Assembly (NCBI RefSeq): GCF_008801835.1
Contig: NZ_VZOW01000041.1
Span: 1-47,844 of the forward strand
Direction: 5' to 3'
From: Cupriavidus pauculus
GTDB lineage: Bacteria > Pseudomonadota > Gammaproteobacteria > Burkholderiales > Burkholderiaceae
DNA: 47,844 nucleotides
Shown here one piece after another: positions 18,359 through 25,688 of the stretch (positions are counted from its first letter, which is position 1; the number at the start of each line of letters is the position of its first letter). The notes beneath the pieces were generated by a model. That model did no database searches, was not told where the DNA came from, and was given only the letters and a program-made list of their open reading frames with translations. The position numbers and the translations under genes were made by a program.

Positions 18359-18586
18359 ATTCAGCGGTATCCTCGATCCGAGAAGCTTCCCTATCGCGAG
18401 AGATTCATATTCCTTGCATCCAGATATATTTATTAAACGTTTGCAACGAAGTTCTGCGCGGTAAATACAACATGGTGAAAACAGAATAAAATGGGTCGCC
18501 GGTGAAATTCCGGTGTTTGACTAAGTCATTTTTGGCAGCACCGACGACCAACACTTCGGAGTCTATCGACTCACTGCATCGTCGAA
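18359..18586. promoter_or_regulatory. AT-rich gap between hcp and the PAAR gene
   Basis: 228 bp without a gene. It is clearly richer in A and T than its surroundings, especially around 18405-18490, so a promoter for PAAR-tssJKLM is plausible, although no convincing -35/-10 pair was found. It contains a perfect 11-bp palindrome TGACTAAGTCA near 18519-18529, and just after hcp a short hairpin with arms GAGTC/GACTC that could weaken read-through from hcp. Confidence 0.4.
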
Positions 18587-19069
18587 TTATTTCTCTGCGT
18601 TTTTCTTGAAATCGTATTCCGCAGTGATTGTTGCGCCCTTGGCACCCTTGTCAGTCTGCGGGGTGTATTCCTGCTTGATCGATGCAAAGGCCAGATTGAA
18701 CGATTCCGTCGGAAAGTCGGATCCGCCACCTTGCTGACTCACATGGGAGATGATCACTTCCGACATCGTAAGCTTCAGGTATGCAATACCGCCGCCGCCG
18801 GCCTTCCGGCATACCAGCTCCGCACTGCCGATGGCATCGCCTTTCGTACACAGATTCATCAGCGTGGCGGACGCGCTGTCGATACGGTGCACAATGTAAA
18901 GATCCGAAGCCGACGCCTTACCTGCGCCGCCACCGGTGCCTTCATGAATGTTGACGGGCTGACTGATGCTCCAGCCCCAACCGTCCACCTGAATATAGTC
19001 CTTGAATTCCTTGTCCTGGGATTCACCCTTGACGCCATCGATTTTCAAGAAGAAGTCTTGATTAGACAT
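18587..19069 (-). CDS. hcp: Hcp (TssD), T6SS inner tube protein
   Basis: 160 residues, starting MSNQDFFLKIDGVKGES, with the Hcp fold pattern FKDYIQVDGWGWSISQPVN, KASASDLYIVHRIDSAS and a C-terminal EYDFKKN. Hcp hexamers stack into the tube expelled on sheath contraction and are also secreted. A glycine-rich loop (HEGTGGGAGKAS) lies where other Hcp proteins have a shorter turn. AAGGA precedes the ATG by about 10 nt. It is separated from tssC by 211 bp that contain a strong hairpin and from the PAAR gene by 228 bp, so it may be expressed at its own level. Confidence 0.97.
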   Translation of the reverse strand: MSNQDFFLKIDGVKGESQDKEFKDYIQVDGWGWSISQPVNIHEGTGGGAGKASASDLYIVHRIDSASATLMNLCTKGDAIGSAELVCRKAGGGGIAYLKLTMSEVIISHVSQQGGGSDFPTESFNLAFASIKQEYTPQTDKGAKGATITAEYDFKKNAEK

Positions 19070-19234
19070 TTGACAAAATCCTTAATATTAGTAAGTTGGG
19101 ATAGACCCGGTTAAACATCCCGAACGTGGCAACGAGATTCACAACAGTTGATCGTCACCACGCGGCTAGGGAAGTCTTTCATTCAACGAGTAGGACACCG
19201 TTTTAGGTCCACCGCGTCGAAAGATTCTTCCGGA

Positions 19235-19259
19235 ACACCAGCCGCGGCACGGCTGGTGT
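19235..19259 (-). terminator. Strong hairpin between tssC and hcp
   Basis: ACACCAGCCG (19235-19244) and CGGCTGGTGT (19250-19259) form a perfect 10-bp stem around CGGCA, extendable by two pairs past a bulged A. It begins about 20 bp beyond the tssC stop. There is no T-run directly after it on the minus strand, so it may be a partial terminator or an RNA 3'-end stabiliser that lets tssBC and hcp transcripts differ in abundance. Confidence 0.5.
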
Positions 19260-19280
19260 CCGTTAACCTTCATGGCTTGA

Positions 19281-20771
19281 TCAAGCCGCCTGCACCGCTG
19301 GCAATTGCGCCACCAGCCGCAACGACACGGTCAGGCCTTCCAGCTGGAAATGCGGACGCAGGAAGAAGCGCGCGTTGTAATAGCCAGGATTACCTTCCAC
19401 GTCCTCGACAATGACCTCCGCCGCAGACAATGGGCGACGTGCCTTGGTCGACTGCGACGAATTGCGCGGATCGCCGTCCACGTAATCCATGATCCAGTTG
19501 TTCAGCCAGCGCTCCATGTCTTCGCGCTCCTTGAACGAACCGATCTTGTCCCGCACGATGCATTTCAGGTAATGCGCAAAGCGCGAGCACGCAAACATGT
19601 AGGGCAAGCGCGCCGACAGGTTGGCGTTGGCCGTTGCGTTCGCATCCGCGTATTCGGCTGGCCGCTGCAGCGACTGGGCGCCGATGAATGCGGCGTAGTC
19701 AGTGTTCTTGCGATGAATAAGAGGAATAAAGCCGTTCTTTGACAGCTCGGCTTCGCGCCGGTCCGAAATGGCGATTTCCGTCGGGCACTTCATGTCCACG
19801 CCGCCATCATCGGTCGGGAACGTGTGGGACGGCAGGTTCTCCACCACGCCGCCGCTTTCCACGCCGCGGATCAGAGAGCACCAGCCGTAGTTCTTGAATG
19901 AGCGGTTGATATTGACCGCCATCGCGTAGGCCGCGTTACCCCAAACATACTTGCCGTGATCCGTGCCATCCGTCTCCTCTTCGAAATTGAATTCGTCAAC
20001 GGGATTGGAGCGAATACCGTAAGGAGCTCTGGCAAGCATGCGCGGCATTACCAGACCGATGTACCGCGCATCCTCGGAATCCCGCAGGCCGTTCCACGGT
20101 GCGTATTCGACGTTGCTGAAGATCTTGGTGATGTCACGCGGATTGGATAGTTCTTGCCACGACCCCATCTGCAGCACCGAAGGCGCGGCGCCGGAGATAA
20201 ACGGCGCGTGGGCTGCCGCTGCGATCTTGGCGATCGAACCCAGCATTTCGACGTCCGGCGGCGTGTGGTCGAAGTGATAGTCCGCGACCAGGCAGCCGTA
20301 GGGTTCACCACCCATCTGACCATATTCCTCTTCATAAATGCGTTTGAAGAGCGGACTCTGATCCCATGCCGTGCCTTTGAACCGCCGCAACGTGCGGCGC
20401 AGTTCGTCTTTGGAGATATCCATGACACGGATTTGCAGCTGTTCGTCAGTCTCCGTGTTCGATACGAGATGGTGCAGACCGCGCCACGCCGATTCAAGTT
20501 TCTGGAAGTCGGGGTGATGCAGGATCAGATTGATCTGCTGGGAGAGCTTCGCATCAATCGCCGCGATAAATGCTTCGATGCTTCGGTACGCATCGTCTCC
20601 GATCGTCAATGACGAAGCCAACGCCTGCTCGGCGAGCGTCTTGACTGCGAGATCGACCGCGTCGCGCGCCTGGTCGGTTTTCGGGGAAAACTCGCGATTG
20701 ATCAGTGCTGCAAAGTCCGATTGCTCGAGCGTGGGGGCAGCAGATTGTTCTTGATTGGATACGGAAGACAT
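19281..20771 (-). CDS. tssC: TssC (VipB), large contractile sheath subunit
   Basis: 496 residues, the usual length. TssC pairs with TssB to form the contractile sheath around the Hcp tube. Recognised by NLILHHPDFQKLESAWRGLHHL, PYGCLVADYHFDH, the long central region and RFAHYLKCIVRDKIGSFK, then the C-terminal handshake region. The N-terminal 20 residues are Ser/Glu/Gln-rich, as is common. ATG at 20771, 43 bp after tssB. No abnormality seen. Confidence 0.98.
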   Translation of the reverse strand: MSSVSNQEQSAAPTLEQSDFAALINREFSPKTDQARDAVDLAVKTLAEQALASSLTIGDDAYRSIEAFIAAIDAKLSQQINLILHHPDFQKLESAWRGLHHLVSNTETDEQLQIRVMDISKDELRRTLRRFKGTAWDQSPLFKRIYEEEYGQMGGEPYGCLVADYHFDHTPPDVEMLGSIAKIAAAAHAPFISGAAPSVLQMGSWQELSNPRDITKIFSNVEYAPWNGLRDSEDARYIGLVMPRMLARAPYGIRSNPVDEFNFEEETDGTDHGKYVWGNAAYAMAVNINRSFKNYGWCSLIRGVESGGVVENLPSHTFPTDDGGVDMKCPTEIAISDRREAELSKNGFIPLIHRKNTDYAAFIGAQSLQRPAEYADANATANANLSARLPYMFACSRFAHYLKCIVRDKIGSFKEREDMERWLNNWIMDYVDGDPRNSSQSTKARRPLSAAEVIVEDVEGNPGYYNARFFLRPHFQLEGLTVSLRLVAQLPAVQAA

Positions 20772-20814
20772 AGAAATCTCGTGAGAAATATGGCGTCAGG
20801 AAGTTGGCACCGGA

Positions 20815-21369
20815 TCAGGCTTCGGCGTCCTTGGTCTCGGTGGCCGGCTCGCTTGCGGGCTCGCTGGGCGATTCGGGTTTCGCCGAACTGGCCAGCGCCT
20901 TCATCAATGCCGGGTCTTTCAACAACTGATTGATCAACGACTCCGCCCCGGTCTTGCCATCCATATACGTCTGCAGGTTGGCAAGCTGCGTCCGGGCCTC
21001 GAGCAATTGCTTCAGTGCATCGATCTTCTTGGCGATGGCGGCGGGAGAAAAATCCTCCATGCTTTCGAACGTCATATCGACCATCAGTTGGCCTTCACCG
21101 GACAGCGTGTTCGCCACGGACATCGCAACGCGCGGCTTCATCGCCTTCATGCGGTCATCGAAGTTGTCGATGTCGAAGGGAAGGAACTTGCGATCGGCCA
21201 CCGGCGGCAGTGGTTCAGTCGGCTTGCCGGAAAGGTCGGCCATCACGCCCATCACAAAGGGCAATTCGACACGCTTTTCCGAGCCGTACAACTCGACGTC
21301 ATATTCGATCTGCACACGCGGCGATCGATTACGTGCGATAAATTTTTGGGAACTGTTTTGACCAGACAT
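20815..21369 (-). CDS. tssB: TssB (VipA), small contractile sheath subunit
   Basis: 184 residues. The family signature is seen in RSPRVQIEYDVELYGSEKRV, LPFVMGVMADLSG and RKFLPFDIDNFDDRM. The C-terminal tail is Ser/Pro/Glu-rich (SAKPESPSEPASEPATE) and probably disordered. TssB and TssC together polymerise into the sheath, and after contraction TssB/TssC are recycled by ClpV, which lies directly upstream in the same strand (40 bp gap). Confidence 0.97.
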   Translation of the reverse strand: MSGQNSSQKFIARNRSPRVQIEYDVELYGSEKRVELPFVMGVMADLSGKPTEPLPPVADRKFLPFDIDNFDDRMKAMKPRVAMSVANTLSGEGQLMVDMTFESMEDFSPAAIAKKIDALKQLLEARTQLANLQTYMDGKTGAESLINQLLKDPALMKALASSAKPESPSEPASEPATETKDAEA

Positions 21370-21408
21370 GGATATATCCTTTGAGATTGAAGAATTTGCC
21401 GCTCGGCG

Positions 21409-24126
21409 TCAGGCCTGCTCGGCAGCTGGAATAGCCTGCCCGGCAGACTGCGCTGTCCGGTACTCGGCGTCGTAAGTGAAATCGGTTGTGTCGCCATCGC
21501 CGCGACGGATGGCAATCGCAGTGAGGCCGCGCTTTTCAGCCAGCGCGGCAAGCCAGAGCCTGGCCAATTGGGGCTGGATCCTTTGTTCGATGAAACTGAT
21601 CAGTTGCCGGACGCCGGTGTCTCCCAGCGTGCACCGGCGCGCGATGTCGGCGACGACGGCATCGTCGTAGGTCAGCGAGATGTCGTGGCGCTCGCGCATA
21701 CGCGCCACCACGCGGTCCAGGTGCAGCCTGACGATGCGGCCCAGATGGTCGGCGCCGAGCGGGAGGTACGGCACCACCACCAGCCTGCCGAGAAACGCGG
21801 CCGGAAACACTTCGCGCAGCGCGGGCGTCAGTGCCTCGCGCAATGCGTCAGGCGTGGGATAACCCGCAGGGTCCCCGCCAGCGTCGTCAACACAGCGCTC
21901 CAGCAAGGCAGATCCGACGTTGCTTGTCAGCAGCAGAATGGTGTTCCTGAAATCGATGCGGCGCCCTTCTCCGTCCTCCATGTATCCCTTGTCGAATACC
22001 TGATAGAAGACCTCATGCACATCGGGATGCGCCTTCTCGACCTCGTCCAGCAGCACGACGCTGTAAGGACGCCTGCGGACCGCCTCGGTCAGCACGCCGC
22101 CTTCGCCATAACCGACATACCCGGGCGGCGCGCCCTTGAGCGTCGACACCGTATGCGGTTCCTGGAATTCGGAAAGATTGATGGTGATGACGTTTTGCTC
22201 GCCGCCGTAAAGCGCATCGGCCAGCGCAAGCGCGGTTTCGGTCTTGCCCACGCCGGACGGCCCCACGAGCAGGAACACGCCGACCGGCTTGCCAGGGTCC
22301 GCCAACTGCGCGCGTGATGTCTGGATACGCTCGGCCAGTGCGGTCAGCGCGGTGGTCTGTCCGATCACGCGCTCGCCAAGAATCAGCGGCAGCGCCATGA
22401 CCGTCGCCACTTCGTCCGCCACCATGCGCGTGACCGGAATTCCGGTCCAGTCGGCGACGATCGCGGCGACCACCGGTTCTCCGACTTCCGTGTGCACCAG
22501 CGGCGCGTCGCCCTGCACTCCGCTTAACTGGTCTTCCAGTTGCACGAGCTCGTACGTGAGCGACTGCCTGCGATCGCTATCGTCTGTAGCGGCAATCGCC
22601 GCGCGCAGTTCGACGATCCGCTTTGCGAACTCGCGTTCCTGTTGCCAGCGCGCCTCGGCCACCGAAAGCTCGGCCTTGATTTCGTCGACCGCGTGTTCAA
22701 TCTCCGCCAGTCGCGGCCCGTGTACCTTTCCGAACGTCGCTTCCTTCGTCAGTAACCCGGCCTCTGCCTGCGCGGCATCCAGACGCTGGCGCAGACTCGC
22801 CACACAGGCAGGCGTAGCATGCAGCGACAGCGCAACTCGCGCGCACGCGGTATCGAGCAAACTGATGGCTTTGTCCGGCAATTGCCGCGAAGGGATGTAG
22901 CGGTGCGAGAGTCGGACGGCGGCACGAACGGCTTCGTCGCGTATTTGGATCTTGTGATGCGCTTCGAACGTCGGGACCAGCCCGCGAACCATCGCCGTAG
23001 CGTTGGCTTCCTCAGGCTCCATCACCTGAAGGACCTGGAAGCGCCGGGTCAGCGCCGGATCTTTTTCGATATGACGCTTGTATTCGCTCCAGGTGGTGGC
23101 GCCGATGGTGCGCAACGCACCGCGCGCCAGCGCAGGCTTGAGCAGGTTGGCGGCATCGCCGGTGCCGGCTTGTCCACCGGCGCCCACCAGCGTGTGTACT
23201 TCATCGACAAACAGGATGACCGGCGTGCTCGACGACGTCGCTTCCTCGAGCACGCCCTTGAGACGCGCTTCGAATTCGCCCTTCATGCTCGCACCGGCCA
23301 GTAGCGCACCGACGTCCAGGCTCAGCAGACGCACATTTTCCAGACTCTCCGGCACCTGTCGGGCCGCGATCGCCTGCGCCAGTCCTTCGATGACGGCGGT
23401 TTTGCCGACGCCGGCTTCGCCGGTCAGCAGCGGATTGTTCTGGCGGCGCCGCAGCAGGATATCGGTCATCGTCCGGACCTCGTGCTCGCGCCCGATAACG
23501 GGATCGAGCTGTCCAGCACGCGCCGCCTCGGTCAGATCCCGGCAGTACTGGCCGAGCGCGCCCTTGCGCGAGGGCCCGGCCGATAGCGCCTGACTTGCCT
23601 CTCCTGGTATCGACGCAGCCAGGCCGCTGCCATCGAAGGCGGCCTCATGCCGTTCCGGAGACTGCGCAACCCATGCCGGGACATTGGCGACAATCTGTTC
23701 AGTGTCGATTTTTCCGAAGTGGTTCGAGATGGCCAGCAATGTGCGACGCAGTTCGGGCGTTTTCAACATTGCTGTCAACAGGTATGCACCGCGTATCCGG
23801 TCATCGGCAAAAGCAAGGGTGGCGTACACCCAAGCGCGCTCGATGGCTAACTCGATCTGAAATGAGAAATCGCTGATGGAGGTGGCGCCAGTGGGCAGCG
23901 CGGCCAGCGCGCGCGCCAAATCAGCCTCGATGTGCTGCGCATCGACGCCGGTGTGGTGCAGCACCCGCTGGATGTCGCCATCGGGCGTCTGCATCAGTTG
24001 ATGCAGCCAATGCGCAAGCTCGACATAGGGATTGCCACGCAGCTTGCAAAATGCGGTGGCGCTCTCGATCGCCTTGAACAGCGTCGGATTTAGCCTGCCA
24101 AACAGTGTTTGACGCGAGATATCCAT
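21409..24126 (-). CDS. tssH: TssH (ClpV), T6SS sheath-recycling AAA+ ATPase
   Basis: 905 residues, a ClpB-type double AAA+ ATPase. The N-domain (about 1-160) begins MDISRQTLFGRLNPTLFKAIESA, as in ClpV proteins. The first ATPase module has GEAGVGKT near 235-240 with VILFVDEVH. A middle coiled-coil region follows, and the second module has GPSGVGKTETALALAD near 620 with SVVLLDEVEKAHPDV. ClpV disassembles contracted TssBC sheaths. It is the first gene of the minus block; the ATG at 24126 faces the AT-rich divergent control region. Here clpV leads tssBC-hcp, whereas in many clusters it lies at the distal end. Confidence 0.97.
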   Translation of the reverse strand: MDISRQTLFGRLNPTLFKAIESATAFCKLRGNPYVELAHWLHQLMQTPDGDIQRVLHHTGVDAQHIEADLARALAALPTGATSISDFSFQIELAIERAWVYATLAFADDRIRGAYLLTAMLKTPELRRTLLAISNHFGKIDTEQIVANVPAWVAQSPERHEAAFDGSGLAASIPGEASQALSAGPSRKGALGQYCRDLTEAARAGQLDPVIGREHEVRTMTDILLRRRQNNPLLTGEAGVGKTAVIEGLAQAIAARQVPESLENVRLLSLDVGALLAGASMKGEFEARLKGVLEEATSSSTPVILFVDEVHTLVGAGGQAGTGDAANLLKPALARGALRTIGATTWSEYKRHIEKDPALTRRFQVLQVMEPEEANATAMVRGLVPTFEAHHKIQIRDEAVRAAVRLSHRYIPSRQLPDKAISLLDTACARVALSLHATPACVASLRQRLDAAQAEAGLLTKEATFGKVHGPRLAEIEHAVDEIKAELSVAEARWQQEREFAKRIVELRAAIAATDDSDRRQSLTYELVQLEDQLSGVQGDAPLVHTEVGEPVVAAIVADWTGIPVTRMVADEVATVMALPLILGERVIGQTTALTALAERIQTSRAQLADPGKPVGVFLLVGPSGVGKTETALALADALYGGEQNVITINLSEFQEPHTVSTLKGAPPGYVGYGEGGVLTEAVRRRPYSVVLLDEVEKAHPDVHEVFYQVFDKGYMEDGEGRRIDFRNTILLLTSNVGSALLERCVDDAGGDPAGYPTPDALREALTPALREVFPAAFLGRLVVVPYLPLGADHLGRIVRLHLDRVVARMRERHDISLTYDDAVVADIARRCTLGDTGVRQLISFIEQRIQPQLARLWLAALAEKRGLTAIAIRRGDGDTTDFTYDAEYRTAQSAGQAIPAAEQA

Positions 24127-24530
24127 TTCAGTCCCATATAAATCAGTAAATGAACCTTTATATGAATTTCTTCCTAAAATAAAAGTCCATCCGCCTATTT
24201 TTTTAGACTATTTGAAGTGGAGCAACCAAGCACTGATCAAGATCACTAACCTCTTAACCGCGTCACAAGGATATGCAAAATTCGACAACAACCCACCTTC
24301 ATTCTCATCGCACGAGGATCTGGAAACGGAATCGGAAAGATCGGATTCCTACCAGGCTGGCACCGCGCACCGGATAGAAACATATGTTTTATTTTCTGTA
24401 ACTCACATTCCAGCTAAATTTGGATTACAGAATTTTCATTACACTTAATTTTTTAAATTTTTTTTTATTTTGTAGCCCGACTGCAATGGAATATCATCGC
24501 AACGGAATCAACCCCCGCTACGGACACTCC
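24127..24530. promoter_or_regulatory. AT-rich divergent control region of the T6SS
   Basis: About 400 bp between two divergent T6SS blocks, strikingly A/T-rich for this window, with a T-rich run at 24447-24473. It must carry promoters for both tssH-tssB-tssC and the gene before tssE. TATA-like stretches lie close to clpV (24139-24180), but I could not fix a sound -35/-10 pair or a sigma-54 -24/-12 element. The palindrome TGATCAAGATCA lies at 24234-24245, with the core TGAT-N4-ATCA of CRP/FNR-family sites. Such AT-rich islands are typical targets of H-NS-like silencers (MvaT/Bv3F in betaproteobacteria). A short reading frame starting TTG at 24212 is not credible. Confidence 0.55.
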
Positions 24531-25166
24531 ATGAACGACAGGGCCGCTATCCCATCCGAATTGGACATCTTCGGCAACGACGATTGGCGCGCCACGCCAT
24601 CCGCCGCTGTCATGCAGGAAGTGAGGCCCGATCTGTTTTCAGTCCTGCCGCCCCAGATTGGGCAGCAGACGCTGGCTGGTTCGGCGGGCCATGACGAAAG
24701 GGAGACACAGGACGATCTGATTCGCACGCTGACATACGAGAGCGCATTTGTGATCGAAGCTCCTGCGCCTGCAGTCACTGCGCCAACTGTGGAAAGAGAT
24801 GTGTGCAGTCCGCCGCCTATCCAGCGGGACGCGGAGGCGTCGGGGGCAGGGTCTTGCCGGCCGCACCTGGATGCAGCAGACCCGGGCTCCCACGAAGTCG
24901 ACACATGGCACCCGGCACCGCACGGCGAGGTCGTTGTCTCGATTGAACGCGCGGCCTCGGTTGCAAAACTTTTCGGTCCGCTCGACGACCAGGAGCTCGC
25001 GCCGCTTGCCGCAACTCTCCCGCCGACAGATGTGCTGGCACTGTTCACCACGCATCGCGCGGAACCACCGAAGCGCCAGATAATGTCTGCCCTGACACGA
25101 CGCGAGCATCATCTCGTTGCGATGGACAGCGCATACATTCCCGCGCAAATCTCCGTCGTGACATGA
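24531..25166 (+). CDS. Unrecognised protein, first gene of the tssEFGA block
   Basis: About 211 residues from the ATG at 24531; earlier in-frame starts (ATG 24486, TTG 24420) would add AT-rich, unlikely sequence. I do not recognise the family. The first 140 or so residues are acidic, Pro/Ala/Ser-rich and probably disordered. The last 75 look folded and helical, with SIERAASVAKLFGPLDDQELAPL and IMSALTRREHHLVAMDS. There is no signal peptide or membrane segment. Its stop overlaps the tssE start as ATGA (25163-25166), so it is translationally coupled to tssE, which suggests a T6SS accessory role at the baseplate or in regulation. It does not look like TagJ/ImpE, TagF or Fha. No strong ribosome site is visible. 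Confidence 0.65.
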   Translation: MNDRAAIPSELDIFGNDDWRATPSAAVMQEVRPDLFSVLPPQIGQQTLAGSAGHDERETQDDLIRTLTYESAFVIEAPAPAVTAPTVERDVCSPPPIQRDAEASGAGSCRPHLDAADPGSHEVDTWHPAPHGEVVVSIERAASVAKLFGPLDDQELAPLAATLPPTDVLALFTTHRAEPPKRQIMSALTRREHHLVAMDSAYIPAQISVVT

Positions 25167-25684
25167 AGCGCAAAGATCCGCCGCGGCGACCCAACAGTCA
25201 GCTGCTACCTACCTTGTTCGATCGGCTGCGCGACGATGCGCCGCATCAGCAAGCCGAAAATGCCGACGCTTACACCGTCACGCGCTCCCAGATGAGCGAG
25301 ATCGTTCGCCGCGATTTGGCACATCTGCTCAATACGACTAACCGAGAAGACGAAATCGATCGGGAACGACACGCCTATGCCGCCAGGTCCACTGTGAACT
25401 ATGGCGTGCCGCCGCTGGCGGGCACCCATGCCGCCGATCGCGACTGGCCGGAAATTCTCGGGATGATCCGCCGCGCAATCGAGGACTTCGAGCCAAGGCT
25501 GATTCCCGGCGATCTCGTCGTCCGATTGCTGGACAAAAAACCTACTGAGCACGAATACAACGTGCTGCGATTCGAGATACGAGGCAGAGTGCACATGAAT
25601 CCGTATCCGATGGCGTTTACGGCGCAGAGCTCGCTCGATCTGGAAACCCGGTCGATCAGCATCAAGTCGTTCCAGGCAAGCTGA
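25163..25684 (+). CDS. tssE: TssE, gp25-like T6SS baseplate protein
   Basis: 173 residues. N-terminus has LLPTLFDRLRDDAP, followed by the gp25/lysozyme-like fold with NTTNREDEIDRERHAYAARSTVNYGVPPL and DWPEILGMIRRAIEDFEPRL. TssE sits in the wedge of the baseplate with TssF and TssG and starts sheath polymerisation. The start overlaps the preceding gene by 4 bp (ATGA), and the stop lies 4 bp before tssF. Confidence 0.94.
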   Translation: MKRKDPPRRPNSQLLPTLFDRLRDDAPHQQAENADAYTVTRSQMSEIVRRDLAHLLNTTNREDEIDRERHAYAARSTVNYGVPPLAGTHAADRDWPEILGMIRRAIEDFEPRLIPGDLVVRLLDKKPTEHEYNVLRFEIRGRVHMNPYPMAFTAQSSLDLETRSISIKSFQAS

Positions 25685-25688
25685 CGCC

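Noticed and set aside
24340..24380. A TGGCAC sequence that might be the -24 part of a sigma-54 promoter
   Set aside because: There is no GC element at the required -12 spacing.
24212..24448. Small TTG-initiated frame (78 codons) in the AT-rich T6SS control region
   Set aside because: No ribosome site, rare start, lies across the divergent promoter area and has no recognisable pattern.
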